Source: Actinomycetota bacterium (GTDB lineage: Bacteria; Actinomycetota; UBA4738). From it: DNA of 12,913 nt. The DNA lies in contig VAYJ01000023.1 in NCBI GenBank assembly GCA_005888465.1, forward strand, positions 26,611 through 39,523, written 5' to 3'. Below the pieces are notes generated by a model. It ran no database searches, was not told the DNA's origin, and saw only the letters and a program-made list of their open reading frames with translations. This document shows positions 1-7,486 of this stretch, piece after piece; the first letter of the stretch is position 1; each line of letters starts with the position of its first letter. Position numbers and translations under genes: made by a program.

Positions 1-942
1 GAGCTGCCAGAGGTCGCCCAGCCCGAGGGTCGCCCGGGTCACGTAGACGTCGGGCGGAGGGAGGTTCAGCTCCTCCATGAGCAGCGTCCGCACGAACTGG
101 GGCATGGAGCTGTGGACCTCCAGGCGCACGGCCTCGGGCGAGCGCTCCCGCCGCCTGACGATCGCCTCGGTCGCAGCCAGCAGGTCGTCCGCCTCGGCGA
201 CCTCGAGTTCCACGTCCGAGTCGCGTGTGACGCGGAAGGGATGGTTCGCCTCGATCTGCATGCCCGGGAACAGCAGCGCGGCATTCGCGGCGATGAGCTG
301 CTCGAGTGGCAGGAACCGTCGCCCGTCGGGAATCGGGACGAACCGCGGGATGATCTGCGGCACCTTCACGCGCGCGAACCGGCGGATGCGCGTGGTCGGG
401 TCCCGCACGACGATCGCGAGGTTCAGCGACAGGTTCGAGATGTAGGGGAAGGGATGCGCCCGGTCGACGGCGAGCGGCGTGAGCACCGGGAAGACGCGCT
501 GCTCGAAGGTCTCCCGCAGGTGCTTGTGGTCCTCGCGCTCCAGCTCCTCCCAGTCGACGAGCTGGATGCCCTCAGCGGCCAGCGCCGGCCGGAGCTTCTT
601 CGCGAAGAGCTGGTTCTGGCGCGCGGCGAGCGCACGGACCCGCTCGCTGATCGCGTCGAGCTGCTCGCGCGCGGTCAGGCCGTCCGCGGAGGTCTTCGTG
701 ACGCCGGCCGCGACCTGCTCCTTCAGCCCCGCCACTCGGATCTGGAAGAACTCGTCCAGCATCCGGCCGAAGAACGCCATGAACTTGACGCGTTCCAGCA
801 GCGGCAGGTCCGCGTTTCCGGCCAGCGCGAGGACCCGCCCGTCGAACTCGAGCCACGACAGCTCGCGGTTGAAGAAGCGCGACTCCCGGGCCGGCTCGGC
901 CGGGGTCGCCTCGGCTCGCTTCAGCTTCTCTGCCTTGGCCAC
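1..942 (-). CDS. ppk1: Polyphosphate kinase PPK1, N-terminal part (3' end outside window)
   Basis: PPK1 reversibly transfers the gamma-phosphate of ATP to inorganic polyphosphate. Read on the minus strand, the 314 visible codons begin MAKAEKLKRAE and carry the PPK1 N-terminal signatures: FFNRELSWLEF at residues 23-33, LPLLERVKFMAFF near 46-58, LDEFF at 62-66 followed by QIRVAGL, and further on HPFPYISNLSLNLAI. The last visible residues match the entry to the head domain. The usual protein is about 700 residues, so the catalytic histidines lie outside the window. The start is GTG at 942, chosen because GGGGAGG (951-957) sits 8 bases upstream and the translation begins just before the first family motif. 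Oddity: the conserved Asn of the family SNLDEF motif, an ATP contact in the E. coli enzyme (Asn45), is Met61 here (GRMLDEF). The gene is divergent from the acyl-CoA lyase operon. The family assignment is secure. Confidence 0.95.
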   Translation of the reverse strand, partial: MAKAEKLKRAEATPAEPARESRFFNRELSWLEFDGRVLALAGNADLPLLERVKFMAFFGRMLDEFFQIRVAGLKEQVAAGVTKTSADGLTAREQLDAISERVRALAARQNQLFAKKLRPALAAEGIQLVDWEELEREDHKHLRETFEQRVFPVLTPLAVDRAHPFPYISNLSLNLAIVVRDPTTRIRRFARVKVPQIIPRFVPIPDGRRFLPLEQLIAANAALLFPGMQIEANHPFRVTRDSDVELEVAEADDLLAATEAIVRRRERSPEAVRLEVHSSMPQFVRTLLMEELNLPPPDVYVTRATLGLGDLWQL

Positions 943-950
943 GATCGAAT

Positions 951-957
951 CCTCCCC
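951..957 (-). promoter_or_regulatory. Ribosome binding site of ppk1
   Basis: On the minus strand GGGGAGG lies 8 bases before the GTG at 942. It fixes the start codon and contrasts with most other first genes in the window, which show no Shine-Dalgarno sequence. Confidence 0.7.
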
Positions 958-982
958 GAAGACTATCGGCGGAGCACGGGCA

Positions 983-994
983 GGCTATCACCCG
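983..994 (+). repeat. 12-mer GGCTATCACCCG, copy 1, in the ppk1/lyase divergent region
   Basis: The same 12 bases occur on the opposite strand at 7491-7502, in the other major divergent intergenic region. Here the 12-mer lies 27 bases upstream of the lyase ATG and 40 bases upstream of the ppk1 GTG. It is followed after 9 bases by CGATAG. Sharing between two short intergenic regions suggests an operator or promoter element. Its function is not known. Confidence 0.45.
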
Positions 995-1006
995 CGTTCG
1001 ATTCGA

Positions 1007-1012
1007 TAGCAT
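1007..1012 (+). promoter_or_regulatory. Candidate -10 box TAGCAT for the acyl-CoA lyase operon
   Basis: TAGCAT fits the TANNNT -10 consensus and ends 9 bases before the ATG at 1022. No Shine-Dalgarno sequence precedes that ATG. A transcript would start at or very near the start codon, so a leaderless mRNA is likely. No good TTGACA-like -35 is visible at the usual spacing. Confidence 0.4.
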
Positions 1013-1021
1013 CGCGGCGCG

Positions 1022-1966
1022 ATGACGGAACGCGTGATCCGACCCCGGCGATCGTGCCTGTCCGTGCCCGGGTCCTCTCCGAAGATGCTGGCCAAGGCGC
1101 CGGGCCTGCCGGCCGACGAGGTCTTCCTGGACCTCGAGGACTCCGTGGCCCCGGGCGCGAAGGAGGAGGCCCGGGCGAACGTCGTCCAGGCCCTCAAGGA
1201 GAGCGTTTGGGAGGGCAAGACCGTCGTCGTCCGCATCAACGGCGTCCAGACGCGATGGTGCTACCGCGACGTCATCGAGGTCGTCGAGGGCGCTGGCCCG
1301 CACCTGGACTGCCTCATGATCCCGAAGGCCGAGTACGCGACCGACGTCACGTTCGTCGACGACCTGCTTCGCATGATCGAGGACACGATCGGCCTGGACC
1401 GGCGGATCGGGCTCGAGGTCCAGATCGAGACCGCGACGGGCCTCACCAACATCGACGACATCGCCGCCGCGTCCGACCGGACGGAGACCCTCATCTTCGG
1501 CCCGGCCGACATGAGCGCCTCGCTCGGCCTTCCCGCCCTCACCGCCGGGCTCGCGATGCCGAACTACCCCGGCGACCACTGGCACCATGTCCTCTCCACG
1601 ATCCTCATCGCCGCGCGGAACGCCGGCCTGCAAGCGATCGACGGCCCCTACCTGGTGATCAAGGACCTCGACGGCTTCCGCGAGATGGCCATGCGAGCCA
1701 GAGCGCTCGGCTACGACGGCAAATGGGCGCTGCACCCGGGGCAGATCGACGTGCTGAACGAGGTGTTCGCCCCGACCCAGGAGGAGTTCGACAAGGCTGA
1801 GGCGATCATCGAGGTCTACGCCCAGGCGACCGACGTCGAGCGAACGGGCGCGGTGATGTTCGGCACCGAGATGATCGACGAGGCGAGCCGCAAGATGGCC
1901 GAGCAGGTGGCGACGCGCGGCCGCGCGGCCGGGATGACCCGCCTAGCCGTCACCGAGGACCGATAG
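1022..1966 (+). CDS. HpcH/HpaI aldolase/citrate lyase-family protein (malyl-/citramalyl-CoA lyase-like)
   Basis: This is a 314-residue TIM-barrel lyase of the CitE/Mcl/CLYBL group. These enzymes cleave beta-hydroxyacyl-CoAs such as malyl-CoA, methylmalyl-CoA or citramalyl-CoA to acetyl- or propionyl-CoA plus glyoxylate or pyruvate, using Mg2+. Visible signatures are LSVPGS (13-18), LDLEDSVAP (36-44), the substrate-binding arginine in RINGVQTRW (71-79), QIET with the metal-ligand Glu136, FGPADMSASLG with the metal-ligand Asp163, and GKWALHPGQ (233-241). The length is normal (Mcl about 318). The start ATG follows a TAGCAT box and has no Shine-Dalgarno sequence. One base separates its stop from the acyl-CoA dehydrogenase start, so the two are co-transcribed. 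The dehydrogenase and MaoC neighbours suggest a degradative acyl-CoA pathway rather than citrate fermentation. The exact substrate cannot be read from sequence. Confidence 0.88.
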   Translation: MTERVIRPRRSCLSVPGSSPKMLAKAPGLPADEVFLDLEDSVAPGAKEEARANVVQALKESVWEGKTVVVRINGVQTRWCYRDVIEVVEGAGPHLDCLMIPKAEYATDVTFVDDLLRMIEDTIGLDRRIGLEVQIETATGLTNIDDIAAASDRTETLIFGPADMSASLGLPALTAGLAMPNYPGDHWHHVLSTILIAARNAGLQAIDGPYLVIKDLDGFREMAMRARALGYDGKWALHPGQIDVLNEVFAPTQEEFDKAEAIIEVYAQATDVERTGAVMFGTEMIDEASRKMAEQVATRGRAAGMTRLAVTEDR

Positions 1967-1967
1967 C

Positions 1968-3149
1968 GTGCCAGGGCTCGTCACGCTCACCGACGAGCAG
2001 GAGGCCGTCGTCGCGGCGGTGCGGGAGTTCGTCGAACGGGAGGTGATCCCTGTCGCCGACGAGCTCGAGCATCGGGACGAGTTCCCCACGAAGATCGTCG
2101 AAGGCATGAAGGAGCTCGGCCTGTTCGGGCTCACGGTGCCCGAGGAGTACGGCGGCGCCGGCCTGGATCTGGTCACGTACGCGCTCGCGGGCGTCGAGCT
2201 GTCGCGCGGCTGGATGTCGCTCTCCGGAATCCTGAACACCCACTTCATGGCCGTCTACCTGCTGAAGCGGCACGGGAGCGACGAGCAGCGGCAGCGCTGG
2301 CTGCCGCGAATGGCGACGGGCGAGCTGCGGGCGGCGCTCTCGATGTCCGAGCCCGGTGCGGGCTCCGACGTCCAGGCCATCCAGTGCCGGGCGGTGCGCG
2401 ACGGCGACGATTACGTGGTGGACGGCACGAAGATGTGGGTCACGAACGGACTTCGCGCCGGCCTCGTTGTTCTGCTCTGCAAGACCGACCCGCAGGCCGA
2501 CCCGCCGCACAAGGGGATGTCGCTGCTCTTCGTCGAGAAGGAGCCCGAGGCGCGAACGTTCGAGGGCATCACGATCCCGCCGAACATCGAGAAGATGGGC
2601 TATCACGGCGTGGAGACGACCGAACTGGTCTTCGAGGGCCATCGTGTCCCTGTCGCCAATCTGCTCGGAGCCGAGGGCGACGGCTTCCGCCAGGTCATGG
2701 ACGGGATCGAGGTCGGGCGGGTGAACGTCGCCGCGCGGGCGGTGGGGCTCGCGACGCGCGCGTTCGAGGAGGCGATCAGGTACGCGCAGGAACGTACCGC
2801 ATTCGGCCGGCCGATCGCGCAGCACCAGATGATCCAGGAGAAGCTCGCGGACATGGGTACGCGGCTCGAGGCCGCGCGGCTCATGCTGCTGCACGCCGCG
2901 AGCGCGAAGGCGGCCGGGGCGCGGAGCGACCTCGAGGCCGGGATGGCGAAGTACTTCTGCACGGAGGCGTGCCACCGGATCGTGACGGATGCGCTGCGGG
3001 TGCACGGCGGGTACGGGTATTCGACGGAGTTCACGATCGAGCGCCTGTATCGGGACGCGCCGTTCCTGCTGATCGGCGAAGGGACGAGCGAGATCCAGAA
3101 GATCGTGATCGCGCGGCAGCTCTTGGAACGCTACAAGGTGGAGGGGTGA
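1968..3149 (+). CDS. Acyl-CoA dehydrogenase
   Basis: This is a FAD-dependent acyl-CoA dehydrogenase of 393 residues that would introduce an alpha,beta double bond into an acyl-CoA and pass electrons to ETF. The three-part fold is complete. An N-terminal helical domain ends at GLTVPEEYGGAG (54-65). The middle beta-domain carries SMSEPGAGSDV (126-136) and WVTNG. The C-terminal helical domain carries RTAFGRPIAQHQ, VHGGYGYSTE (345-354) and YRDAPFLLIGEGTSEIQ. Glu371 in the EGTSE motif is the catalytic base position of medium- and short-chain enzymes. The GTG start at 1968 has GAGG 9 bases upstream and follows the lyase stop by one base. The downstream gene overlaps its stop. At this length it is unlike the roughly 550-residue methylsuccinyl-CoA dehydrogenase of the ethylmalonyl-CoA pathway, so a substrate should not be assigned from family alone. 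Confidence 0.92.
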   Translation: MPGLVTLTDEQEAVVAAVREFVEREVIPVADELEHRDEFPTKIVEGMKELGLFGLTVPEEYGGAGLDLVTYALAGVELSRGWMSLSGILNTHFMAVYLLKRHGSDEQRQRWLPRMATGELRAALSMSEPGAGSDVQAIQCRAVRDGDDYVVDGTKMWVTNGLRAGLVVLLCKTDPQADPPHKGMSLLFVEKEPEARTFEGITIPPNIEKMGYHGVETTELVFEGHRVPVANLLGAEGDGFRQVMDGIEVGRVNVAARAVGLATRAFEEAIRYAQERTAFGRPIAQHQMIQEKLADMGTRLEAARLMLLHAASAKAAGARSDLEAGMAKYFCTEACHRIVTDALRVHGGYGYSTEFTIERLYRDAPFLLIGEGTSEIQKIVIARQLLERYKVEG

Positions 3150-3829
3150 ACGTGGACACCGTCGACCCGGTCCAGGCGCTCGCGGACGAGTGCGAGGAGC
3201 TGTCCGCGACGGCGCGCGCGCTCACGGAGCAGGAGTTCGCGGCGCCGACGCGGTGCACCGAATGGAACGTCAAGGAGCTCCTCGGCCACACGTATCGCGG
3301 CGTGAACCGGATCAACGTCCTGCTGGCCGAGCCGGCGCCGCTCTTCGCGGACACCGACGCGATCAGCTACTGGCGACGGTACGTGCCCGAGGACGACGCG
3401 CCCGACATCGCCAAGCGCGGCAAGGAGGCGGCGGACGAATTCGCGAGTGGCGCGGAGCTCGCTCGCGCCTGGGACCGCATGTGGCGCGAGGCCGTCGCCC
3501 TGGCGGGCCGCACCGATCCGGCCAGGCTCGTCGCGACGACCTGGGGACCGACGCTTCCGCTCGACGAGTACCTGAAGACCCGCGTGCTCGAGGTCACCGT
3601 GCACCGCATGGACCTCGAGGACGCACTCGGCCGCAAGGGCTGGGGGACCGACCTCGCGATCTCGATCGTCGACGACATCCTGGCCGGGCTCCTGGGCGAG
3701 GACCCGCCCCGCGACCTGGATTGGGACGTGGTCGAGTTCATCGAGACGGGCTGCGGCCGCCGGCCCCTCACCGATCGCGAACGCGAGGTCCTCGGCCCGC
3801 TCGCCGAGAAGTTCCCCTTGCTGGGCTGA
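3146..3829 (+). CDS. Maleylpyruvate isomerase-type, probably mycothiol-dependent protein (DinB-like fold)
   Basis: This 227-residue protein belongs to the TIGR03083-like maleylpyruvate isomerase family, metal-binding four-helix proteins. Some use mycothiol as cofactor; most have no known substrate. The family pattern is seen in CTEWNVKELLGH (37-48) and VLEVTVHRMDLEDAL (147-161). His48, Glu149 and His153 match in order and spacing the zinc ligands of the Corynebacterium glutamicum enzyme. The GTG start at 3146 overlaps the dehydrogenase stop (GTGA) and has AAGG 7 bases upstream. A second GTG at 3152 has GGAGG 7 bases upstream and could be the true start, which would shorten the protein by two residues. 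Its place between the dehydrogenase and the hydratase implies a role in the same pathway, perhaps isomerising or detoxifying an intermediate; that is inference. Mycothiol use would fit an actinobacterial host. Confidence 0.8.
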   Translation: MNVDTVDPVQALADECEELSATARALTEQEFAAPTRCTEWNVKELLGHTYRGVNRINVLLAEPAPLFADTDAISYWRRYVPEDDAPDIAKRGKEAADEFASGAELARAWDRMWREAVALAGRTDPARLVATTWGPTLPLDEYLKTRVLEVTVHRMDLEDALGRKGWGTDLAISIVDDILAGLLGEDPPRDLDWDVVEFIETGCGRRPLTDREREVLGPLAEKFPLLG

Positions 3830-3845
3830 CGCGAAGGGATCGGGC

Positions 3846-4310
3846 ATGGGTGAAGCACGGGAGTTCGGTCGGTATCTCGAGGACTTTGAGGTCGGCGACG
3901 TCTACCGACACTGGCCGGGCAAGACGATCACCGAGGCCGACGATCACCTCTTCTGCATGCTTACGATGAACCACCACCCGCTGCACACCGACGCCCACTA
4001 CGCCGAGACGCAGACGCAGTTCGGCAAGAACGTCGTGGTCGGGAACCTCCTGTACTCGCTCGCGCTGGGGATGAGCGTGCCCGACGTCTCCGGCAAGGCC
4101 ATCGCTAACCTCGAGGTGGAGTCCCTGAAGCACACGGCGCCGATGTTCCACGGCGACACGCTCTACGCGGTGACCACCGTGCTGGACGTGAAGCCGTCCG
4201 AGTCGAAGCCGGACCGTGGCGTCGTCACGGTGGAGACGCGTGGGTACAACCAAGACGGCGTCGAGGTCCTGTATTTCCGGCGAAAGGTGCTGGTGCCCCG
4301 CCGCCCCTGA
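3846..4310 (+). CDS. MaoC-family acyl-CoA hydratase/dehydratase
   Basis: This 154-residue single hot-dog-fold protein of the MaoC/R-hydratase group would add water across the double bond of an enoyl-CoA. The catalytic region reads TEADDHLFCMLTMNHHPLH (29-47), with Asn42 and the Asp/His pair around Asp32-Asp33 and His47, followed by FGKNVVVG (59-66). The length is typical for single-domain members and much shorter than the roughly 340-residue mesaconyl-CoA hydratase of Rhodobacter. It starts 16 bases after the preceding stop and ends the operon. The GGDEF/EAL gene converges from the other strand with only 7 bases between the stops. With the dehydrogenase and lyase upstream it completes an oxidise-hydrate-cleave set resembling itaconyl-CoA hydratase plus citramalyl-CoA lyase. 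The substrate itself is inferred, not shown. Confidence 0.88.
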   Translation: MGEAREFGRYLEDFEVGDVYRHWPGKTITEADDHLFCMLTMNHHPLHTDAHYAETQTQFGKNVVVGNLLYSLALGMSVPDVSGKAIANLEVESLKHTAPMFHGDTLYAVTTVLDVKPSESKPDRGVVTVETRGYNQDGVEVLYFRRKVLVPRRP

Positions 4311-4317
4311 GGTCCGC

Positions 4318-7300
4318 TCAGTTCTGCGAGATCTGCTCGGGCTGCCGGTTCTTGACGTATTCGTCCATGTACCGGACCAGCTCCTCCGGCGGCAGCGGCT
4401 TCGCGAAGAGGAACCCCTGGCCCAGCTCGCACTGGAGCTCGAGCAGCTTGCGCTGCTGCTCCGAGCGCTCGATGCCCTCGGCGACGGGGGACAGGCCGAG
4501 CGTGTTCGCGAGCGTGATGATGGCGTCGGTGAGGGCCGCCTCCTCGCCGCCCGCGTTGATCCCGCCGATGAACGACCGGTCGACCTTGAGGATGTCGACC
4601 GGGAACTGGCGGAGGTAGTTGAGCGAGGAGTAGCCCGTCCCGAAGTCGTCGACGGCGAGCCGAACGCCCAGACCCTTGAGCTCCGTGAGCCTGGCGATCG
4701 ACATGTCCATGTCGTGCATCATGACCGTCTCGGTGATCTCGAGGATCAGGCTCGACGGCTCCAGCCCCGACTCCTCGAGCGCGGTGCGGACCTCTGCGAC
4801 GAGCTCCGAGTGCTGGAGCTGCCGCGCCGAGAGGTTCACCGCGACCGAGAGCGGTCGGTCCGGCGAGCTCTGCTCCCGGAGCCACACGCCCTGGCGGCAC
4901 GCCTGTGAGAGCACCCACCGCCCGATGGGGATGATGAGCCCCGTCTCCTCGGCGAGGGGGATGAACTCCAGGGGCTGCACCAGGCCGCGGCGCGGGTGGT
5001 TCCAGCGAATCAGCGCCTCGAACCCGGAGACCTCGCCCGTCTGCAGGATCAGGATCGGCTGGTAGTAGAGCGTGAACTCCTCGTTCTCGACCGCGCGCTG
5101 GAGGTCGGCCTTCAGCTCCAGTCGGTGCAGCGCCCTGTCGTGCATGGTCGGCTCGAACAGCTGGAACCGGGACTTCCCCTGATTCTTCGCCGTGTACATC
5201 GCCATGTCGGCGTTGCGCAGGAGGTCGTCCGCGGCGCGAGCGCCCTTCAGGTCGTCGTCCCCGATCGCGATGCCGATGCTCACGCGCACCGACAGGTCCT
5301 TGCCGTCGATGCGGATCGGGCTCACGAGCGAGCTCATGATTCGCTCGGCCACCTCGACCGCCCGGCCGTAGTCGGCGTCCTCGAGGAGCACCGCGAACTC
5401 ATCCCCTCCTAGCCGCGCGGCGGTGTCGCCCGCGCGGATCGAGCTGTTGATCTGGTCGCCGACCACGCGCAGCACTTGGTCGCCGGCAGCGTGGCCGAGG
5501 CTGTCGTTCACCGTCTTGAAGTCGTCGATGTCCATGAAGAGCACCGCGGCCGCGCGCCCGTCACGCTGTTGGCGCTGCAGCGAGTGTTCGACTCGGTCCC
5601 GGAAGAGCGCGCGGTTCGCGAGGCCGGTGATCGAGTCGTGGAACGCCTGGTGCTGGAGTTGCTGCTCGAAGAGCTTGCGCTCGCTGATGTCGCGGGTGTT
5701 CATGACGATCCCGCCCACGTTCGGATCGAGCGACAGGTCGGACCAGAGGCTCTCGACGTGCAGCCACCGGCCGTCGCGATGGCGCCAGCGGAACTCGACC
5801 AGCTCGGGCGCGTGGTCCTGCTGGCCGGTGAACTCGGCGAGCAGGGCCACGATGCGCGGCACGTCGTCGGGATGGATGAGGTATTCGATGAGCCGCGCGC
5901 CGAGGAGCTCCTCGACCTGATAGCCCATGACCCGCTCGATCGAGGGGCTCTGATAGCGGATCGAGGAGTCCGCGAGGATCACGGTCACCATGTCCGAGGA
6001 GTTCTGCACTAGCGACGCGAACCGCGCCTCGCTCTGGCGGAAGTGCGCATCCTCGGTGAGGAGCGCGCTCTCCACCGCCAGCGCGGTCTGCGACGCGAGC
6101 GCCTGTAGGCTGTTCCGAAGGGCGATCGGCAGCTCCATGGCCGAGGCGACCGCGACCAGTCCGCCCAGCTGATCGAATACAAACAGCGGCGCCAGGTAGA
6201 GGAACTGTGCCTCTGGGCCCGAGCGGAACTGCTCGCGAAGTCCCGAGTCCAGGCCGACGATCCCGATGGGACGCCGTGCGAGGAGCTCGGATCGGATCCG
6301 CTCGGGCAGCTCGCCGGTCGAGATCTGGTGGTCCTCGAGCCCGCCGCCCCACAGGCCCGTCGCGGCCACGAGCGCGATGTGGTCGGGCGAATCGGACTTG
6401 AGGTACAGGCCGATCGCCGATTCATCGCCGACCAGCTCACGGGTCGCCTGGTTGGCCGCGCCGTACAGCTCGTCGCGGGTCGTGGCCGACACGAACGCCG
6501 CACCGGCTTCCCGGAGCGCGCGCTCGCGTGCCTCCGCCTGTTCGTGCTTTCGCACCAGGCCCTCCATGCGCACCACGACCAGCAGGAAGATGAACACCGA
6601 GCTGCCCACGACCACCGGCGTGTCGATCGCCTGTCCGCGGGCGACCTGGATGGCCTGAACGGCGGGAGCGATCAGCGAGGCGCCGGCGAGCAGGATCAGC
6701 CGGCGGATCGGGAACCGGACCGGCTTGTCGGGTGTCGGCTCGGCCACCGACCGCATCGAGGGGTGAAGGGCGGCCGCGCCCCAGAGCAGGTAGAACGAGA
6801 GCCACCCGGCCTCGAGCGGTCCGCCGTTCTGATAGATGACGCCCGAGAGTTGCACCAGGCCGTACGCGGCATCGGTCGCGAGAAGCGCCACGACGCCGGC
6901 CGCGAGGAAGTAGAAGGCGGGCTCGCGCTTGCCGCCCCCGACCGCGAGCCGGACCGTCACCGCGAGGAGCAGCACGTCCATCAGCGGGTAGGCGATCGAG
7001 ACGAGCTTGACGGACAACGACAGCGTATGGTCGTGGGCGATGGGGGCCATCAGGAACGTCCACGAGAGCAGGCCGACCCCGATCGCGACGATGAGCGAGT
7101 CGATCAGGCTGTCGCGGTCCCCGCCGGGGCTTCGCCGGCGGATCATGACCAGGATCCCCGCGATCAGGCACGGGTAGACGCCGAGGTAGAAGACGTCGCC
7201 GATCGAGGGGAACGGGATGTCAGTGCCGAAGAACTTGGGGTAGTTGTAAGTAATGACATCCCCGGCGATGAACAGTGCCTGCCCGACCGCGACGAGCACC

Positions 7301-7479
7301 CACGGAAGCCGACCTTCGGGACGGTGCAGTCGGATGCCGATCGTGATAGCTGCGACCGATGACAGGCCCAGCAAGTTGAAGAACGGTCCGGACTTTGCCA
7401 CCGGTGGTAGGGCGTAATAGGCGAGCCCTCCGAGCGCTCCCAGCCCGAGGTAGGCGATCCAGAGGAACCGCTTCTTCAT
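4318..7479 (-). CDS. Membrane GAF-PAS-GGDEF-EAL protein (diguanylate cyclase/c-di-GMP phosphodiesterase)
   Basis: A 1053-residue cyclic-di-GMP signalling protein. Residues 1-305 hold about ten hydrophobic segments, forming a large membrane sensor not matched here to a named MASE domain. A short signalling helix and a GAF-like domain follow (about 320-473), then a PAS domain (about 485-605, ending in the TRDISERK linker). GGDEF is intact at 691-695 with an RAGD inhibitory site at 682-685, exactly five residues upstream. The EAL domain starts with EAL at 821-823 and keeps NLSARQL, EITET, DDFGTGYSS, KVDRSFI and QGFLFAKP. Both catalytic centres and the product-inhibition site therefore look functional. 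The ATG at 7479 was chosen because the next upstream start (7584) would overlap the divergent gene, and because a CCCGATAG box lies 7 bases before 7479. No strong Shine-Dalgarno sequence is visible. The ligand sensed by the membrane part is unknown. Confidence 0.93.
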   Translation of the reverse strand: MKKRFLWIAYLGLGALGGLAYYALPPVAKSGPFFNLLGLSSVAAITIGIRLHRPEGRLPWVLVAVGQALFIAGDVITYNYPKFFGTDIPFPSIGDVFYLGVYPCLIAGILVMIRRRSPGGDRDSLIDSLIVAIGVGLLSWTFLMAPIAHDHTLSLSVKLVSIAYPLMDVLLLAVTVRLAVGGGKREPAFYFLAAGVVALLATDAAYGLVQLSGVIYQNGGPLEAGWLSFYLLWGAAALHPSMRSVAEPTPDKPVRFPIRRLILLAGASLIAPAVQAIQVARGQAIDTPVVVGSSVFIFLLVVVRMEGLVRKHEQAEARERALREAGAAFVSATTRDELYGAANQATRELVGDESAIGLYLKSDSPDHIALVAATGLWGGGLEDHQISTGELPERIRSELLARRPIGIVGLDSGLREQFRSGPEAQFLYLAPLFVFDQLGGLVAVASAMELPIALRNSLQALASQTALAVESALLTEDAHFRQSEARFASLVQNSSDMVTVILADSSIRYQSPSIERVMGYQVEELLGARLIEYLIHPDDVPRIVALLAEFTGQQDHAPELVEFRWRHRDGRWLHVESLWSDLSLDPNVGGIVMNTRDISERKLFEQQLQHQAFHDSITGLANRALFRDRVEHSLQRQQRDGRAAAVLFMDIDDFKTVNDSLGHAAGDQVLRVVGDQINSSIRAGDTAARLGGDEFAVLLEDADYGRAVEVAERIMSSLVSPIRIDGKDLSVRVSIGIAIGDDDLKGARAADDLLRNADMAMYTAKNQGKSRFQLFEPTMHDRALHRLELKADLQRAVENEEFTLYYQPILILQTGEVSGFEALIRWNHPRRGLVQPLEFIPLAEETGLIIPIGRWVLSQACRQGVWLREQSSPDRPLSVAVNLSARQLQHSELVAEVRTALEESGLEPSSLILEITETVMMHDMDMSIARLTELKGLGVRLAVDDFGTGYSSLNYLRQFPVDILKVDRSFIGGINAGGEEAALTDAIITLANTLGLSPVAEGIERSEQQRKLLELQCELGQGFLFAKPLPPEELVRYMDEYVKNRQPEQISQN

Positions 7480-7486
7480 GAAGCTT

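Noticed and set aside
962..969. CCGATAGT on the minus strand as the ppk1 -10 box
   Set aside because: Its predicted start would fall inside the GGGGAGG ribosome binding site, so a more distant promoter is more likely.
572..1735. Minus-strand open frame of 387 codons
   Set aside because: It lies opposite the lyase and part of ppk1 in another frame and has no recognisable motif, while both real genes keep family signatures.
112..1800. Long plus-strand open frame crossing ppk1 and the lyase
   Set aside because: It is antisense to recognisable PPK1 codons, then out of frame with the lyase. The peptide is Arg/Asp-rich low-complexity sequence typical of GC-rich shadow frames.
1961..1966. CGATAG before the acyl-CoA dehydrogenase as an internal promoter
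   Set aside because: It is the last arginine codon plus stop of the lyase, and a Shine-Dalgarno sequence is present, so coupling within the operon explains the start.
4308..4320. Terminator between the convergent MaoC and GGDEF/EAL genes
   Set aside because: Only 7 bases separate the stops and no hairpin with a T-run is visible. The same holds for the 2-base gap at 10134-10135.
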